From UBA1926 sp036732005 (GTDB lineage: Bacteria > Planctomycetota > Phycisphaerae > Phycisphaerales > UBA1924), in the NCBI GenBank assembly GCA_036732005.1, contig DAINDF010000003.1:62001-126000 (forward strand): a stretch of 64,000 nt of DNA. Direction: 5' to 3'. Shown one piece after another: positions 1 through 10,775 of this stretch. The notes beneath the pieces are model-generated. The model ran no database searches, had not been told where the DNA came from, and saw nothing but the letters and a program-made list of their open reading frames with translations. Numbering within the stretch: position 1 is the first letter of the stretch; every line of letters starts with the position of its first letter. Position numbers and translations under genes: made by a program.

Positions 1-2806
1 AGAACCCGTCCTGCGACACATCCGCCCGGCACGGATCCGACGACCCAACGCTGCCCGGATCGCGCGGGGGCTCCCCGTACACATCCACCAACGCCTGACG
101 GTCGCCCTGGCTCAGCCCGGGCTGGTTGCCGATCACATTCTGGTACTGGGCCGTGTTCGGCGGCAGCACGAAGATCGTCTCAAACCCCGGGATCGCCTCG
201 AACTCGTCCGTCTCCGGGTCATCGCCGATCGAGAACGCGAACGCCGCGTAGTGCATGATCGACAGGAAGTCGTACGAGTTCCGCACCACCACCCGGTCGA
301 TCCCCGCCTCGACCAGCTGGTCCGCCCCGGCGTCCGTCGCCGTGAACCGGATCTGCGCCGTCATCGAGCCCAGGTCCTCCCCGATCTCGATCTCGTTGAG
401 CAACCACTCGTTGTCCGGCGTCGTGTGCTCGGCGATCTCCTCCCAGGTCGCGCCACCGTCACCCGAGAACTCCACCAGCAGCCCGTCGCCCGCGTCCAGC
501 GCCGTGCCGTTGGTGTTGAACCAGTACGAATAGGTGATCGTCGACCCCTTCGGGATGTGCAGCGTCGGGCTCGTCGCCACCGTCGACCCGCTCAGGCCGA
601 CATTCCCCGCACCCGTCAGCAGGCAGAACAGCGACTCGTCGTCCGCGTCGAACGCGTAGTCCACCGCGGGCTCGGTCGCCCCCACCGCCCCGGCCGACGG
701 GTCGGCCTCTTCCCACGCCCCGGACGCCGGCGCGCCCGAGATCGCCCACGCCCAGTTCCGCGTCTGCAGCACGCCCGCCGGGTCGAACTCGTCCAGGAAC
801 TGCACATACTGCGACGGGCCCGGCTCATACCCGATGTTCAGCGCGAACTGGTCCACCTGCGCCGGCCCGATGTTCTCGAACTTGATCTGCACATACTCGT
901 CGCGGTCCGGCCTCTGGTGCTCGTGGTTGAACCCCATGTGGTGCATCCACTCGTGCACCATCACCGCCACCGAGGGCGTCACGATGTTCAGCACCTCCAA
1001 CGGCACCGGCTCGCGGCCCACGGGCGCGATGAAGTCCGGCCCGTTGTCCCCGTCCGTGTCCACAAACAGCACCGGCACCCCGTCCGCCACGATGTCCGTG
1101 ATCGTGTCCGCCTCCCCGTCCAAATTCAGGTCGAGCAGCACATCCTCGGTCCCGTCCGCGTTGATGTCGAACGAGTACCGGTCAGGCCAACTCGCCGCGA
1201 ACGAGAGCGTCCAGGTCGTGTTGTCCGGGTCCAGCGGGTTCAGGGGCGTCCACCGGTTCGCCCCGCCCTGCCGGTCCACCGGGGTCACCGTGTTGTCCCC
1301 GCTCGAATCGCACGCCAGCGCTGTCGTTGTCCCCAGGTTGCTGAACACGATGCTGTCGGGCGTCCCGTCCGCGTCGAAGTCCACAAAGTCGGGGAAGCCG
1401 TCCCCGTTGATGTCGTCGAACTCGTAATCGATCTGGAACGACAGCCGGGTCAGCCCCGCGCCGGTCGCGAAGTTGCCGCCCATCCCCGTCCGCGCGTCCG
1501 TCGCCGCCGTGATCAGCACCCACGGGTAGTCGTCCGCGGGGATCCGCGTCCGGTCACGCGGCACGCCCTGCATCGACCCCGTCGACACCAGCGGGTCCCC
1601 GCCCCAGAAGGTGTACCCCACCGGCGCGAACGGATAGATCACATTCGCCTGGCTCCGCTGGATGAACACCACATTGCACACCTCGGAGATCACCTGCATC
1701 GCCAGCAGCATGTTCGCCCGGAGCTCAGCGTCCGGAACCTGTGACCCGTCGAAGGTGTCCTGGAATCCAATCGTCTGATCGCCCGACACCGGGCCCCAGG
1801 TCGACTGCGCCCAGTAGTACACCGCCTCCCCGTCGGGGTGCGCGAACACCGGCCGTTCGTCCCCCCAGCGCCCCGGCGGCAACGCCGAATTCGCGAACGC
1901 CGCCAACTCCTCGGCCGTCAACTGCTGCCCAGGCTCCGGGGGCGGGATGATGTCCAGCACCACACCGGGCTCGGTCCAGGTGTCCGCGATCCCGTCCTCC
2001 TCGTCCGGGTCGTCAAACATGTCGATGACCGTGTCCCCGTTCGTGTCCTCCGTCCGCAGGCCGATCAGGTTCAGGTTGTCGTCCCCGCCCTCCCACTCGA
2101 TCTCGATCATCTCCTCTTCGAGGAACGAGTAGTAGATGAAGGTCGGGTTCGAGGGAACCGGGTTGTCCGGCTCGCCGTCACCGTCGAAGTCCACCGCGTC
2201 GTCCGGCAGCGGGAGCGGCTTCCAGAGGTTCTGCACCGTGACGAACGCCCGGTTGCCCCCGAGCTGCTCGCGACGCCGCTCCAGCCAGGTGTTCGTCAGG
2301 CACGACGCGTCCCCGACACCCATCCCGGGGAACCCGGGGTCCGGGGGCCAGTTGCCGGGAAGGCGACGCTGGTTCCCGGGCTGCACGCCGTTCCCGTTGT
2401 TCGTCATCGTCTTCACGACCGGGCCCGAGCCCGAGCGCGGGGCGTCCGCCCCGAGGCCCCCCGCGTCCACACCGCCGCGCTGAAGATCAAGCTCCGCCGC
2501 GCGACGCAGCGCCTCGGCCATCACCTGGTCGGGCGTCATCGAGGGGTCGCGTGGCTGCACACGCGGCCTCGCCGCCGGCGCCGGGACCACGCCGCGACGC
2601 CCGGCCTGCGCACCCGACGCGTCCGCCGCGTTGACCCGCTTCGCCACCGGGCGGGCCGCGGGGCGTTCGGCCTCGGTCGACTGCGCCGGACGACGCGCGG
2701 GTGTCTCCGCCGCCACCGAGACCGCCGACCCAGACGCGAGGATCAAGAGCCCGGCCGCCGTCAGCCGAGAAAAACGCCAAAGGTCGTTCGAATGGTTCGT
2801 TGTCAT
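1..2806 (-). CDS. Secreted astacin-like (M12A) zinc metalloprotease, 3' end outside window
   Basis: Reading down from ATG 2806 there is no stop before base 1, so at least 935 residues are present and the C-terminus is missing. Residues 1-35 form a signal peptide. A Pro/Ala-rich stretch follows, then a metzincin-type domain. The zinc helix starts at residue 618 (HEWMHHMGFNHEHQRPDRD) and matches the astacin HExxHxxGFxHExxRxDRD signature. The Met-turn SIMHY is at residues 849-853. In ordinary astacins these two motifs lie about 45-50 residues apart; here they are about 220 apart, separated by a beta-rich inserted segment. Several DxDxDG calcium-type loops sit before the zinc helix. The last visible residues (PCRADVSQDGF) look like the start of a dockerin-type tail. 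Likely an exported protease; the substrate is unknown. Confidence 0.85.
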   Translation of the reverse strand, partial: MTTNHSNDLWRFSRLTAAGLLILASGSAVSVAAETPARRPAQSTEAERPAARPVAKRVNAADASGAQAGRRGVVPAPAARPRVQPRDPSMTPDQVMAEALRRAAELDLQRGGVDAGGLGADAPRSGSGPVVKTMTNNGNGVQPGNQRRLPGNWPPDPGFPGMGVGDASCLTNTWLERRREQLGGNRAFVTVQNLWKPLPLPDDAVDFDGDGEPDNPVPSNPTFIYYSFLEEEMIEIEWEGGDDNLNLIGLRTEDTNGDTVIDMFDDPDEEDGIADTWTEPGVVLDIIPPPEPGQQLTAEELAAFANSALPPGRWGDERPVFAHPDGEAVYYWAQSTWGPVSGDQTIGFQDTFDGSQVPDAELRANMLLAMQVISEVCNVVFIQRSQANVIYPFAPVGYTFWGGDPLVSTGSMQGVPRDRTRIPADDYPWVLITAATDARTGMGGNFATGAGLTRLSFQIDYEFDDINGDGFPDFVDFDADGTPDSIVFSNLGTTTALACDSSGDNTVTPVDRQGGANRWTPLNPLDPDNTTWTLSFAASWPDRYSFDINADGTEDVLLDLNLDGEADTITDIVADGVPVLFVDTDGDNGPDFIAPVGREPVPLEVLNIVTPSVAVMVHEWMHHMGFNHEHQRPDRDEYVQIKFENIGPAQVDQFALNIGYEPGPSQYVQFLDEFDPAGVLQTRNWAWAISGAPASGAWEEADPSAGAVGATEPAVDYAFDADDESLFCLLTGAGNVGLSGSTVATSPTLHIPKGSTITYSYWFNTNGTALDAGDGLLVEFSGDGGATWEEIAEHTTPDNEWLLNEIEIGEDLGSMTAQIRFTATDAGADQLVEAGIDRVVVRNSYDFLSIMHYAAFAFSIGDDPETDEFEAIPGFETIFVLPPNTAQYQNVIGNQPGLSQGDRQALVDVYGEPPRDPGSVGSSDPCRADVSQDGF

Positions 2807-3018
2807 GTCTGGATCCCCGTGTCTGTGCGCGCCGTCCCCGGCGCGATCTCGCGGAGCCTTCGGCCGGCCGGATGGTACCCGTCACCGACCAGAAGCACCA
2901 CCGTCGCTCACCGCCCCCCACGGTTTCTTCACCCAATCTACCAGACTGCCCGGGATTCTGTTGCGGGAATCACCAAATAAAGCGAAAAAAAGAGAGTCCT
3001 GTCAGCGGCCGTGACCCG

Positions 3019-3040
3019 AAATTCCCCTGAAAGAGGGGAA
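3019..3040 (-). terminator. Possible rho-independent terminator after rpoD
   Basis: Just past the rpoD stop, the minus strand carries TTCCCC, a 7-base loop, GGGGAA and then TTT. The stem is six base pairs with a short T run. A longer T tract follows about 25 bases further on. It would separate rpoD from the protease gene downstream. The stem is short, so confidence is moderate. Confidence 0.45.
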
Positions 3041-3049
3041 GAACCCGGC

Positions 3050-4954
<1,905 letters not shown>

Positions 4955-6868
4955 CTTCACTCCGGTTGCGAACGACTCTCGGATCGTACGGATCCTTTCC
5001 CGCTCCCACCCCGCCGGCCAGACGGTAGGGGTTCGCCCCCGTGTTCTGCCCGTGGCCGGCGTGCAGGCGGCGGAGCCGGTCCAGCCGGTCCAGGGCCGAG
5101 GCCCCCGCGCCCCCCTCGGTCCCGCCCGCCGAGAGCGCGTGCGCTTCGAGCCGCTCCACACAGGCGAGCAGGTTCTCCTCGGGGGATCCCTCCTCGACCC
5201 CGACGCCCGCGAGCAACGCCGCGACGAGCCCCGACGCCTCTTCCGCCGAGGCGAGCAACCGGCTTGTCTCGGGCGGCTCGCCCCGATCCAGCGCCGCGAC
5301 CCCCTCGGCCACCATCTTCTCGACCGCGGGGGGCGCCCCCGCCAGATCGGCCCGGAGGGCCGCGGCGATCCGGGCCGGGTCGGCCGCGCTCAACGCCCCT
5401 GGCTCGAGCAGGCAGGAGAGGAGCCTGACGCGGAAGCGGTCCACGGGCCGGAGCGACTCGCCCGCGTCGGCGGGCCGCGCGGGGTCGGCGTCCGCGGCGT
5501 TCCTTCCCCCGCGGCGGGCCCGCTGGTAGGTCTCGTCCAGCAGCCTGTGGGGCACCCCGAGCGCCCGGGCGAGGCTCGCGAGCATCGAGTCGCGCTCGAT
5601 CGGGCTGAGCCCCTCGAGCCCGGTCTCGGCGAGGCGCGCGACCTGTTCGTCCAGGAACCTCGCCCGCCCCGCGGGGCCCAGCGTCGCCTGTTTCTCGCGC
5701 ACACGCCGGGCCCACCGGTCGATCACCGCCTCGGCGTTGTCGAGGATGCGCCGGAGCAGGTCGGCCCCTCCCGGGCGGCGGAGCAACTCGTCGGGGTCCT
5801 TCGCGTCGGTCTTGCCCGCGAGCGTCGCGACCCGGATATCAAGCCTCGCGGCGATGAGGACCTCGATCGCGCGGTCCGCGGCGTTCTGCCCGGCGTCGTC
5901 GCCGTCGAAGAGGAGCACGACCTCGCCGCACTGCCCGCGGAGTTTGTGCGCATGCCCGGTGGTGAACGCCGTGCCCAGCGTGCCGACCACATTCGAGAGC
6001 CCCGCCTGGTGGCAGGCGATGACATCGGTGTAGCCCTCGACGATCACCGCGCGGCCCGACTTGCGGATCGCGTCGCGCGCGATGGGCAGGCCGAAGAGCG
6101 TCCGCGACTTGTTGAACAGCGGGCTCTCCGGGCTGTTGAGGTACTTGGGCTCCTCGGCGTCGTTGATCCGCCGGCCCCCGAAGGCGATGGGCTCGCCCGT
6201 CTCCCCGAGGATCGGGAAGATCAGGCGGTTGCGCATCGCGTCGTAGGGCTCGGGCTTCTCGCGGCGCTTGAGCAGGCCCGCGGCGACAAAGGGCTCCTCG
6301 TCGAGCCCCATCCGCCGGACGGTCTGCACCAGCCCGTCCCACCGGTCGGTCGAGGCGCCGAGGCCGAACCGCTCGACCATCTCGGGCGCGATGCCGCGAC
6401 GCTCGACCAGCGCCCGGGCGGCGGCGCCCTCGGGGTGATCGCGGAGGATGGCGCGGAAGAACTTCATCGCGACGCGGTTCGCCTCGACGAGGCTCGCCCG
6501 GGTCAGGCGCGGGGCGTCGGCGCCCCCGGGCTCGGGGCGACGCCAGGGCGTGAGTTCGATGCCGGCCCGCTCGGCGAGCATCCGCATCGCCTCGGGGAAC
6601 TCGACGCCGTGGTAACGCTGGATGAAGGTGAAGACATCGCCCCCCGCGTTGCAGACGAAGCAGTGGAACATCCGCTTGTGGGGGACGACATACATCGAGG
6701 GGCTGTGGTCGTCGTGGAAGGGGCAGAGGCAGACGAACTCCCGCCCCTTGGGGATCAGGCGGACATACTCCCCGATCACCGAGGCGATGTCGGAGGCCTC
6801 CAGCACCCGCAGTTTGTCGTCGTCCAGGCCGGTCATTCGGGTCGATCGCCCTCTCGCGGAGAGTAGGG

Positions 6869-6994
6869 GGGACTGGGGATTGGGGATCGGGGACCGGGCA
6901 CCGGGCACCGGGCACCGGGCACCGGGCACCAGTCAACAGTTACCACTCACCGGTCCCTGGTCCCTGGTCCCTGGTCCCTGATTCCTGGTCCCTA
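6869..6994. repeat. Heptanucleotide repeat arrays in inverted orientation
   Basis: From 6869 to 6931 there are nine consecutive 7-mers drifting from GGGACTG through GGGATCG and GGGACCG to GGCACCG. From 6953 to 6994 there are six 7-mers of the type GTCCCTG, which is the reverse-complement sense. The two halves can pair (GGGACCGG with CCGGTCCC). They fill the gap between the divergent dnaG and acyP genes. The period of exactly seven fits the short tandem heptamer class of bacterial intergenic repeats. Confidence 0.85.
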
Positions 6995-7003
6995 TCCTCC
7001 CCC

Positions 7004-7273
7004 ATGGAGCGTCGCGAGTTCCGGTTCACCGGTCGGGTGCAGGGGGTCGGGTTCCGGGCGACCGCCCGGGTGGTCGCTTCGGGCCACGCCGTCACCGGGT
7101 GGGTGCGGAACGACCCCGCGGGCTCGGTCACCGCGCAGGTGCAGGGCGAGGCCCGCGACCTCGACGCCTTTCTGGGCGACCTCCGCCGGGCGATGGCGCG
7201 GAACATCGAGACCGTCTCGGCGACCGCGGTCCCCCTGATCGCGGGCGAGGCGGTCTTTGAGGTCCGGCGGTGA
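7004..7273 (+). CDS. acyP: Acylphosphatase
   Basis: An 89-residue, single-domain enzyme of normal family length that hydrolyses acyl phosphates in the cytoplasm. The family signature GRVQGVGFR is at residues 11-19, with the catalytic Arg in it. The second motif VTGWVRNDPAGSV holds the catalytic Asn. The frame ends at 7273; the next gene starts 28 bases later. Divergent from dnaG across the heptamer repeats. Confidence 0.93.
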   Translation: MERREFRFTGRVQGVGFRATARVVASGHAVTGWVRNDPAGSVTAQVQGEARDLDAFLGDLRRAMARNIETVSATAVPLIAGEAVFEVRR

Positions 7274-7301
7274 GGGGCCCGAACCCGGGAGCGGAGGCTT
7301 T

Positions 7302-7991
7302 GTGCTGATCCTCTTTGACATCGATCTGACCCTGCTCAGCACTCTCGGCGCGGGGCGGGACGCGATGTGCGAGGCGGGGCGGGCGGTCTTCGGCCGCCCG
7401 CTCGACCGCGACGGCGTGGACTTCGCCGGCCGGCTCGACCCCCTGATCGTGCGTGACCTGCTCCGGCGCAACGGGCACGAGCCGACGGCCGAGTCGGTCT
7501 CGGCTCTCCGGTCGGCCTACGCCGAGGCGCTGCCCCGCTACCTGGGGCGCGCCGAGGCGCTGCCCGGGGCCCGGGCGCTGGTCGATCGCGTGGAGGCCTC
7601 GCGCGGGGTGACCGCCGGGATCCTGACCGGGAACTTCCCGGAGACGGGCCGGCTCAAGCTGGAGGCGGCGGGGTTCGACCCGGCCCGGTTCCGCGTGTGC
7701 GCCTGGGGCGACGACTCGCCGCACGAGCCCCCGGCGCGGGAGCACCTGCCCCCGGTGGCGGTGGAGCGATACCGGGCGGCGCTGGGGGCCGACCCGTCGG
7801 AGACGGTGATCATCGGGGACACGCCGCACGATGTTTCGTGCGCGCTCGCGAACGGGTGCCGGGTGCTGGGGGTCGCGACGGGCTACACCGATGCCCAGAC
7901 GCTCCGGCGGGCGGGGGCGCACCGCGTGGTCGAGGACCTGAGCGAGGTCGACGAGATCGCCGCGTGGGTGCTGGGGCGGCAGGGCCCCTGA
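7302..7991 (+). CDS. HAD-family phosphatase (phosphoglycolate phosphatase-like)
   Basis: A 229-residue haloacid-dehalogenase hydrolase. Motif I is FDIDLTLL near the N-terminus (nucleophile Asp and acid Asp). Motif II is the Thr in GILTGN, and motif IV is VIIGDTPHDV. The cap segment between motifs I and II is helical, as in subfamily I enzymes such as phosphoglycolate phosphatase. I chose GTG 7302, which follows GAGCGGAGG at good spacing; longer frame extensions overlap acyP. The exact substrate cannot be read from sequence. Confidence 0.85.
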   Translation: MLILFDIDLTLLSTLGAGRDAMCEAGRAVFGRPLDRDGVDFAGRLDPLIVRDLLRRNGHEPTAESVSALRSAYAEALPRYLGRAEALPGARALVDRVEASRGVTAGILTGNFPETGRLKLEAAGFDPARFRVCAWGDDSPHEPPAREHLPPVAVERYRAALGADPSETVIIGDTPHDVSCALANGCRVLGVATGYTDAQTLRRAGAHRVVEDLSEVDEIAAWVLGRQGP

Positions 7992-8082
7992 GCTGGCGGG
8001 GTGGTGTGGGGCGCGGCGTCGACTTGCGGGCCCCCTTGCGAGCCCCCTTGCGAGCCCCGGAGTTTCGTGGTCAACTCCGTTT

Positions 8083-9312
8083 GTGAGCCACACCGAACAC
8101 GCCGCGCCGGTCACCGAATCCCAGCGGATGCAGACGCTCGATGTCGTGCGGGGGTTTGCGCTCCTGGGGATTCTCGTGCCGAACATCGTCGCCTTCGCGT
8201 GGCCCAGCAGCGCGATGGCGTTCCCCGAGGAGATGAACGGGGGCGGCGCCTGGAACGAGGCGGGGCACGCGATCACCGGCGTGTTCACGCTCGGCAAGAT
8301 GATGGCGCTGTTCAGCATGCTGTTCGGCGCGGGCGTGGTGATCTACGGGCGCAAGTTCGACGACGACGGGAACGGCAACCGCCCCCCGCTCCGTCGCGGC
8401 GCGTTGCTGTGGTACCGGCGCATCGCGTGGCTGCTGGTGATCGGGCTGGGGCACGCGGTCTTCCTCTGGTTCGGGGACATCCTGGTCTGGTACGCGATGG
8501 CCGCCCTGCTCGCCGTGTGGTGGGTCCGGCGGATCGACGCGCGGTGGCAGATCGGGATCGGGCTCGGGCTGCACCTGGTGAGCACGGTGATTCTGCTCGG
8601 GTTCTCGGCGCTGGGGGTCTGGGCGGTCGGGGCCGGGCACGCCGGTGAGGACGAGCTGATGGGCAACACGGCGCTCGAGTTGTCCGCGTACACGGGCGGG
8701 TACCTCGACACCTTCAAGGCCCGGATCCCGTCGCTGCTGATGTTCTGGTTCCTGCTCGGCCCGATGTTCACGCCGGGCATCACCGGGTTGATGATGATGG
8801 GCATGGGGCTGCTCCGCCTGGGCATCCTCTCGGGCGAGAGGCCGACGCGGTTCTACGCGGTCATGACGATCCTGGGCCTGGTGGGCGGGCTCGGGCTGAC
8901 GCTGACGCTCATGCTGGGGATCGGTGAGGTCTGGCCCGACTGGGCCGGGTTCATCTGGCAGTCCTGCTCGCAGTTCGTGGGCATCCCGATCTCGCTGGGG
9001 TACATGGGGCTGCTGATCTGGCTGGTCCGCCTGGGTGTGGCGCGCCCGCTCACGGGCGCCCTCGCCGCGGTCGGGCGGATGGCGCTGTCGAACTATCTGC
9101 TGCAGACGATCCTGTGCACGACTTTCTTTTACGGGTACGGGCTGGGCTACTTCGCCACGATCGACTACCCGGGCCTCTTCGCCGTGATCGCGGGGGTCTG
9201 GGCGGTCAACATCGTCTTCAGCAAGGCCTGGCTGTCGGCGTTCCGGTTCGGCCCGGCGGAGTGGCTCTGGCGCAGCCTGACCTACTGGGAGCTCCAGCCG
9301 ATGCGCCGCTGA
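8083..9312 (+). CDS. DUF418 family polytopic membrane protein
   Basis: A 409-residue inner-membrane protein with about nine to ten hydrophobic segments. The N-terminus has the DUF418/YeiB hallmark (LDVVRGFALLGIL). The C-terminus ends in the equally characteristic FGPAEWLWRSLTYWELQPMRR-type tail. Function is not established; the family is often discussed as transport or surface-modification related. The GTG start at 8083 has no strong ribosome site. A 12-base direct repeat (GCGAGCCCCCTT type) lies just upstream at about 8032-8056. Confidence 0.85.
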   Translation: MSHTEHAAPVTESQRMQTLDVVRGFALLGILVPNIVAFAWPSSAMAFPEEMNGGGAWNEAGHAITGVFTLGKMMALFSMLFGAGVVIYGRKFDDDGNGNRPPLRRGALLWYRRIAWLLVIGLGHAVFLWFGDILVWYAMAALLAVWWVRRIDARWQIGIGLGLHLVSTVILLGFSALGVWAVGAGHAGEDELMGNTALELSAYTGGYLDTFKARIPSLLMFWFLLGPMFTPGITGLMMMGMGLLRLGILSGERPTRFYAVMTILGLVGGLGLTLTLMLGIGEVWPDWAGFIWQSCSQFVGIPISLGYMGLLIWLVRLGVARPLTGALAAVGRMALSNYLLQTILCTTFFYGYGLGYFATIDYPGLFAVIAGVWAVNIVFSKAWLSAFRFGPAEWLWRSLTYWELQPMRR

Positions 9313-9353
9313 GACCGGGGGCGGTACACTCCCGGGCGGAAGGAGCGCGAGGC

Positions 9354-10133
9354 ATGTCGTCGTCCTACCGGGCCCTCTGCTCGGACTTCTACATCAACCA
9401 GAAGATCAGCGTCAAGCTCGACCTGCCCCGGGGCCGGGAGACCATCCTCGACCTGTTCGAACGCGTCCGCACGACCTTCCCGGGGATGTCCTCGTTCCGC
9501 CGCTACCGGGAGGAACTGGCCCTGGAATCCCCCCAGTCCGACGAGCACCACCGCTGGCTGGCGGTCCGGGCGAGCACGATCCGGTCGGGCTCGGTCAACC
9601 CCGAATCGTTCGAGGAGGGGTACGCCCTGCATCGGGCGGTGCTCGAGGTCGCGCCCTACTTCCTGAGCATCAGCCCGCTCGACATCGAGTATGTCGAGTT
9701 GCTCTACGGCTTCGACCTCGCCGCGTCGGGGAACCAGGACGCGATCGTCGCGGACGCGTTGCTCGAAGGCTCCCCCCTCGGGGCGCTGCTCGACCTCGAG
9801 CACGCCGTCACGATCGATTTCCAGCCCCTGCTTGGGCTGCTCCTGCGCGCCGAGCCGGGCGGGCCCGCGGCGCCCCGCGGGCGGGCGGACGGCATCGAGG
9901 CCCACCTCGAGGTGAAGACGCGCTCGGGCTCGGGCAAGCGGGTGGAGGACGGGTCGGGGGAGCCCATCAGTGTGTATGTCACGCTCCGCCGGTACGAGCC
10001 CGTCGCCAACCTGAAGAGCCTGCCGCTGGTCTTCAACACCCTGGCCCAGCAGGCCGAGCACCTCATCGAGACCCGCGTGCTCCCCGGCCTGATCACCCCG
10101 ATCCGCCGGGCGATCACGCTGGGCGAATCCTGA
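9354..10133 (+). CDS. Conserved hypothetical protein, 259 residues
   Basis: I do not recognise a named family. ATG 9354 follows AAGGAGCGCGAGGC, a strong ribosome site. The protein opens MSSSYRALCSDFYINQKISVKL and continues with an Arg-rich helical segment (FRRYREELALES). It is cytoplasmic in character, with no signal peptide or membrane segment. Residues about 180-215 are a charged, Gly-rich linker. It is followed six bases later by a small membrane protein, so the two form an operon. The even third-position GC across the frame supports a real gene. Confidence 0.75.
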   Translation: MSSSYRALCSDFYINQKISVKLDLPRGRETILDLFERVRTTFPGMSSFRRYREELALESPQSDEHHRWLAVRASTIRSGSVNPESFEEGYALHRAVLEVAPYFLSISPLDIEYVELLYGFDLAASGNQDAIVADALLEGSPLGALLDLEHAVTIDFQPLLGLLLRAEPGGPAAPRGRADGIEAHLEVKTRSGSGKRVEDGSGEPISVYVTLRRYEPVANLKSLPLVFNTLAQQAEHLIETRVLPGLITPIRRAITLGES

Positions 10134-10139
10134 GCGCCC

Positions 10140-10574
10140 ATGCCGACCGGGGACCTGCTCATCCTGTCGCTTTCGAGTGCGGGCGCCGCGGGGCTGGCGA
10201 TTGGGCGGATTGCCCCCTGGGTCGTCGCCACGGTGGCGGTCGTCTTTCTCGGGGCGGGGCTGATCTTCTATGTCCGACGGCGCCTGCTCGCCGACGGGGA
10301 GACGGGCGACCCGACCGCGGGGCTCCTGGACCAGTTGCGCCGGGCCCGCGAACGCGGGGAGATGACCGAGGAGGAGTTCGAGGACGCCCGGTTGGTGATG
10401 ATCGCCCGCGCCACCGGCCGCGACCTCGAGACGCTCCGGGCCGAGGCGATCCGCAAGGCGGGGGGGCGGGTCGCCGAGCCGGGGTTCGATCTCACGGGCC
10501 GGCCCCTTCCCGTCCGGCCCTCGGCGGCGAAACCGGGCGGGTCGACCCCTCCGGATTCGGGGGGAACCCGGTAA
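10140..10574 (+). CDS. Small membrane protein with SHOCT-like C-terminal segment
   Basis: 144 residues. Two hydrophobic stretches near the N-terminus (about 5-22 and 25-45) are followed by a cytoplasmic helical part. Its pattern LLDQLRRARERGEMTEEEFEDAR resembles the short oligomerisation motif often called SHOCT. The tail is Pro/Gly-rich and probably disordered. It starts six bases after the preceding unknown gene. Function unknown. Confidence 0.7.
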   Translation: MPTGDLLILSLSSAGAAGLAIGRIAPWVVATVAVVFLGAGLIFYVRRRLLADGETGDPTAGLLDQLRRARERGEMTEEEFEDARLVMIARATGRDLETLRAEAIRKAGGRVAEPGFDLTGRPLPVRPSAAKPGGSTPPDSGGTR

Positions 10575-10775
10575 GATGGGCGCGGGCGGAGACGATTCTC
10601 GGCCCCTGCGCACCGAGGAGGCGGGGCGGGAGGCAGACCCGGGATCGGGCGGGCGTAGGATCTCGCCTGTTGGCCGATTGACATTCGAGCAGGGCCCCCG
10701 GGTCGCCGATAGAGGTGGAACGACAACCCGCCGGGACTCGGCCCCGTGCCCTGTTTGAGGGAGTGTGTACACATC

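Noticed and set aside
6869..6994. CRISPR array
   Set aside because: Period is seven bases with no spacers; it is a simple tandem repeat.
8032..8056. Direct repeat of GCGAGCCCCCTT before the DUF418 gene as a regulatory site
   Set aside because: Only two imperfect units in GC-rich sequence; more likely a small local duplication.
10678..10683. TTGACA as a -35 box for clpX
   Set aside because: No acceptable -10 hexamer 16-19 bases downstream.
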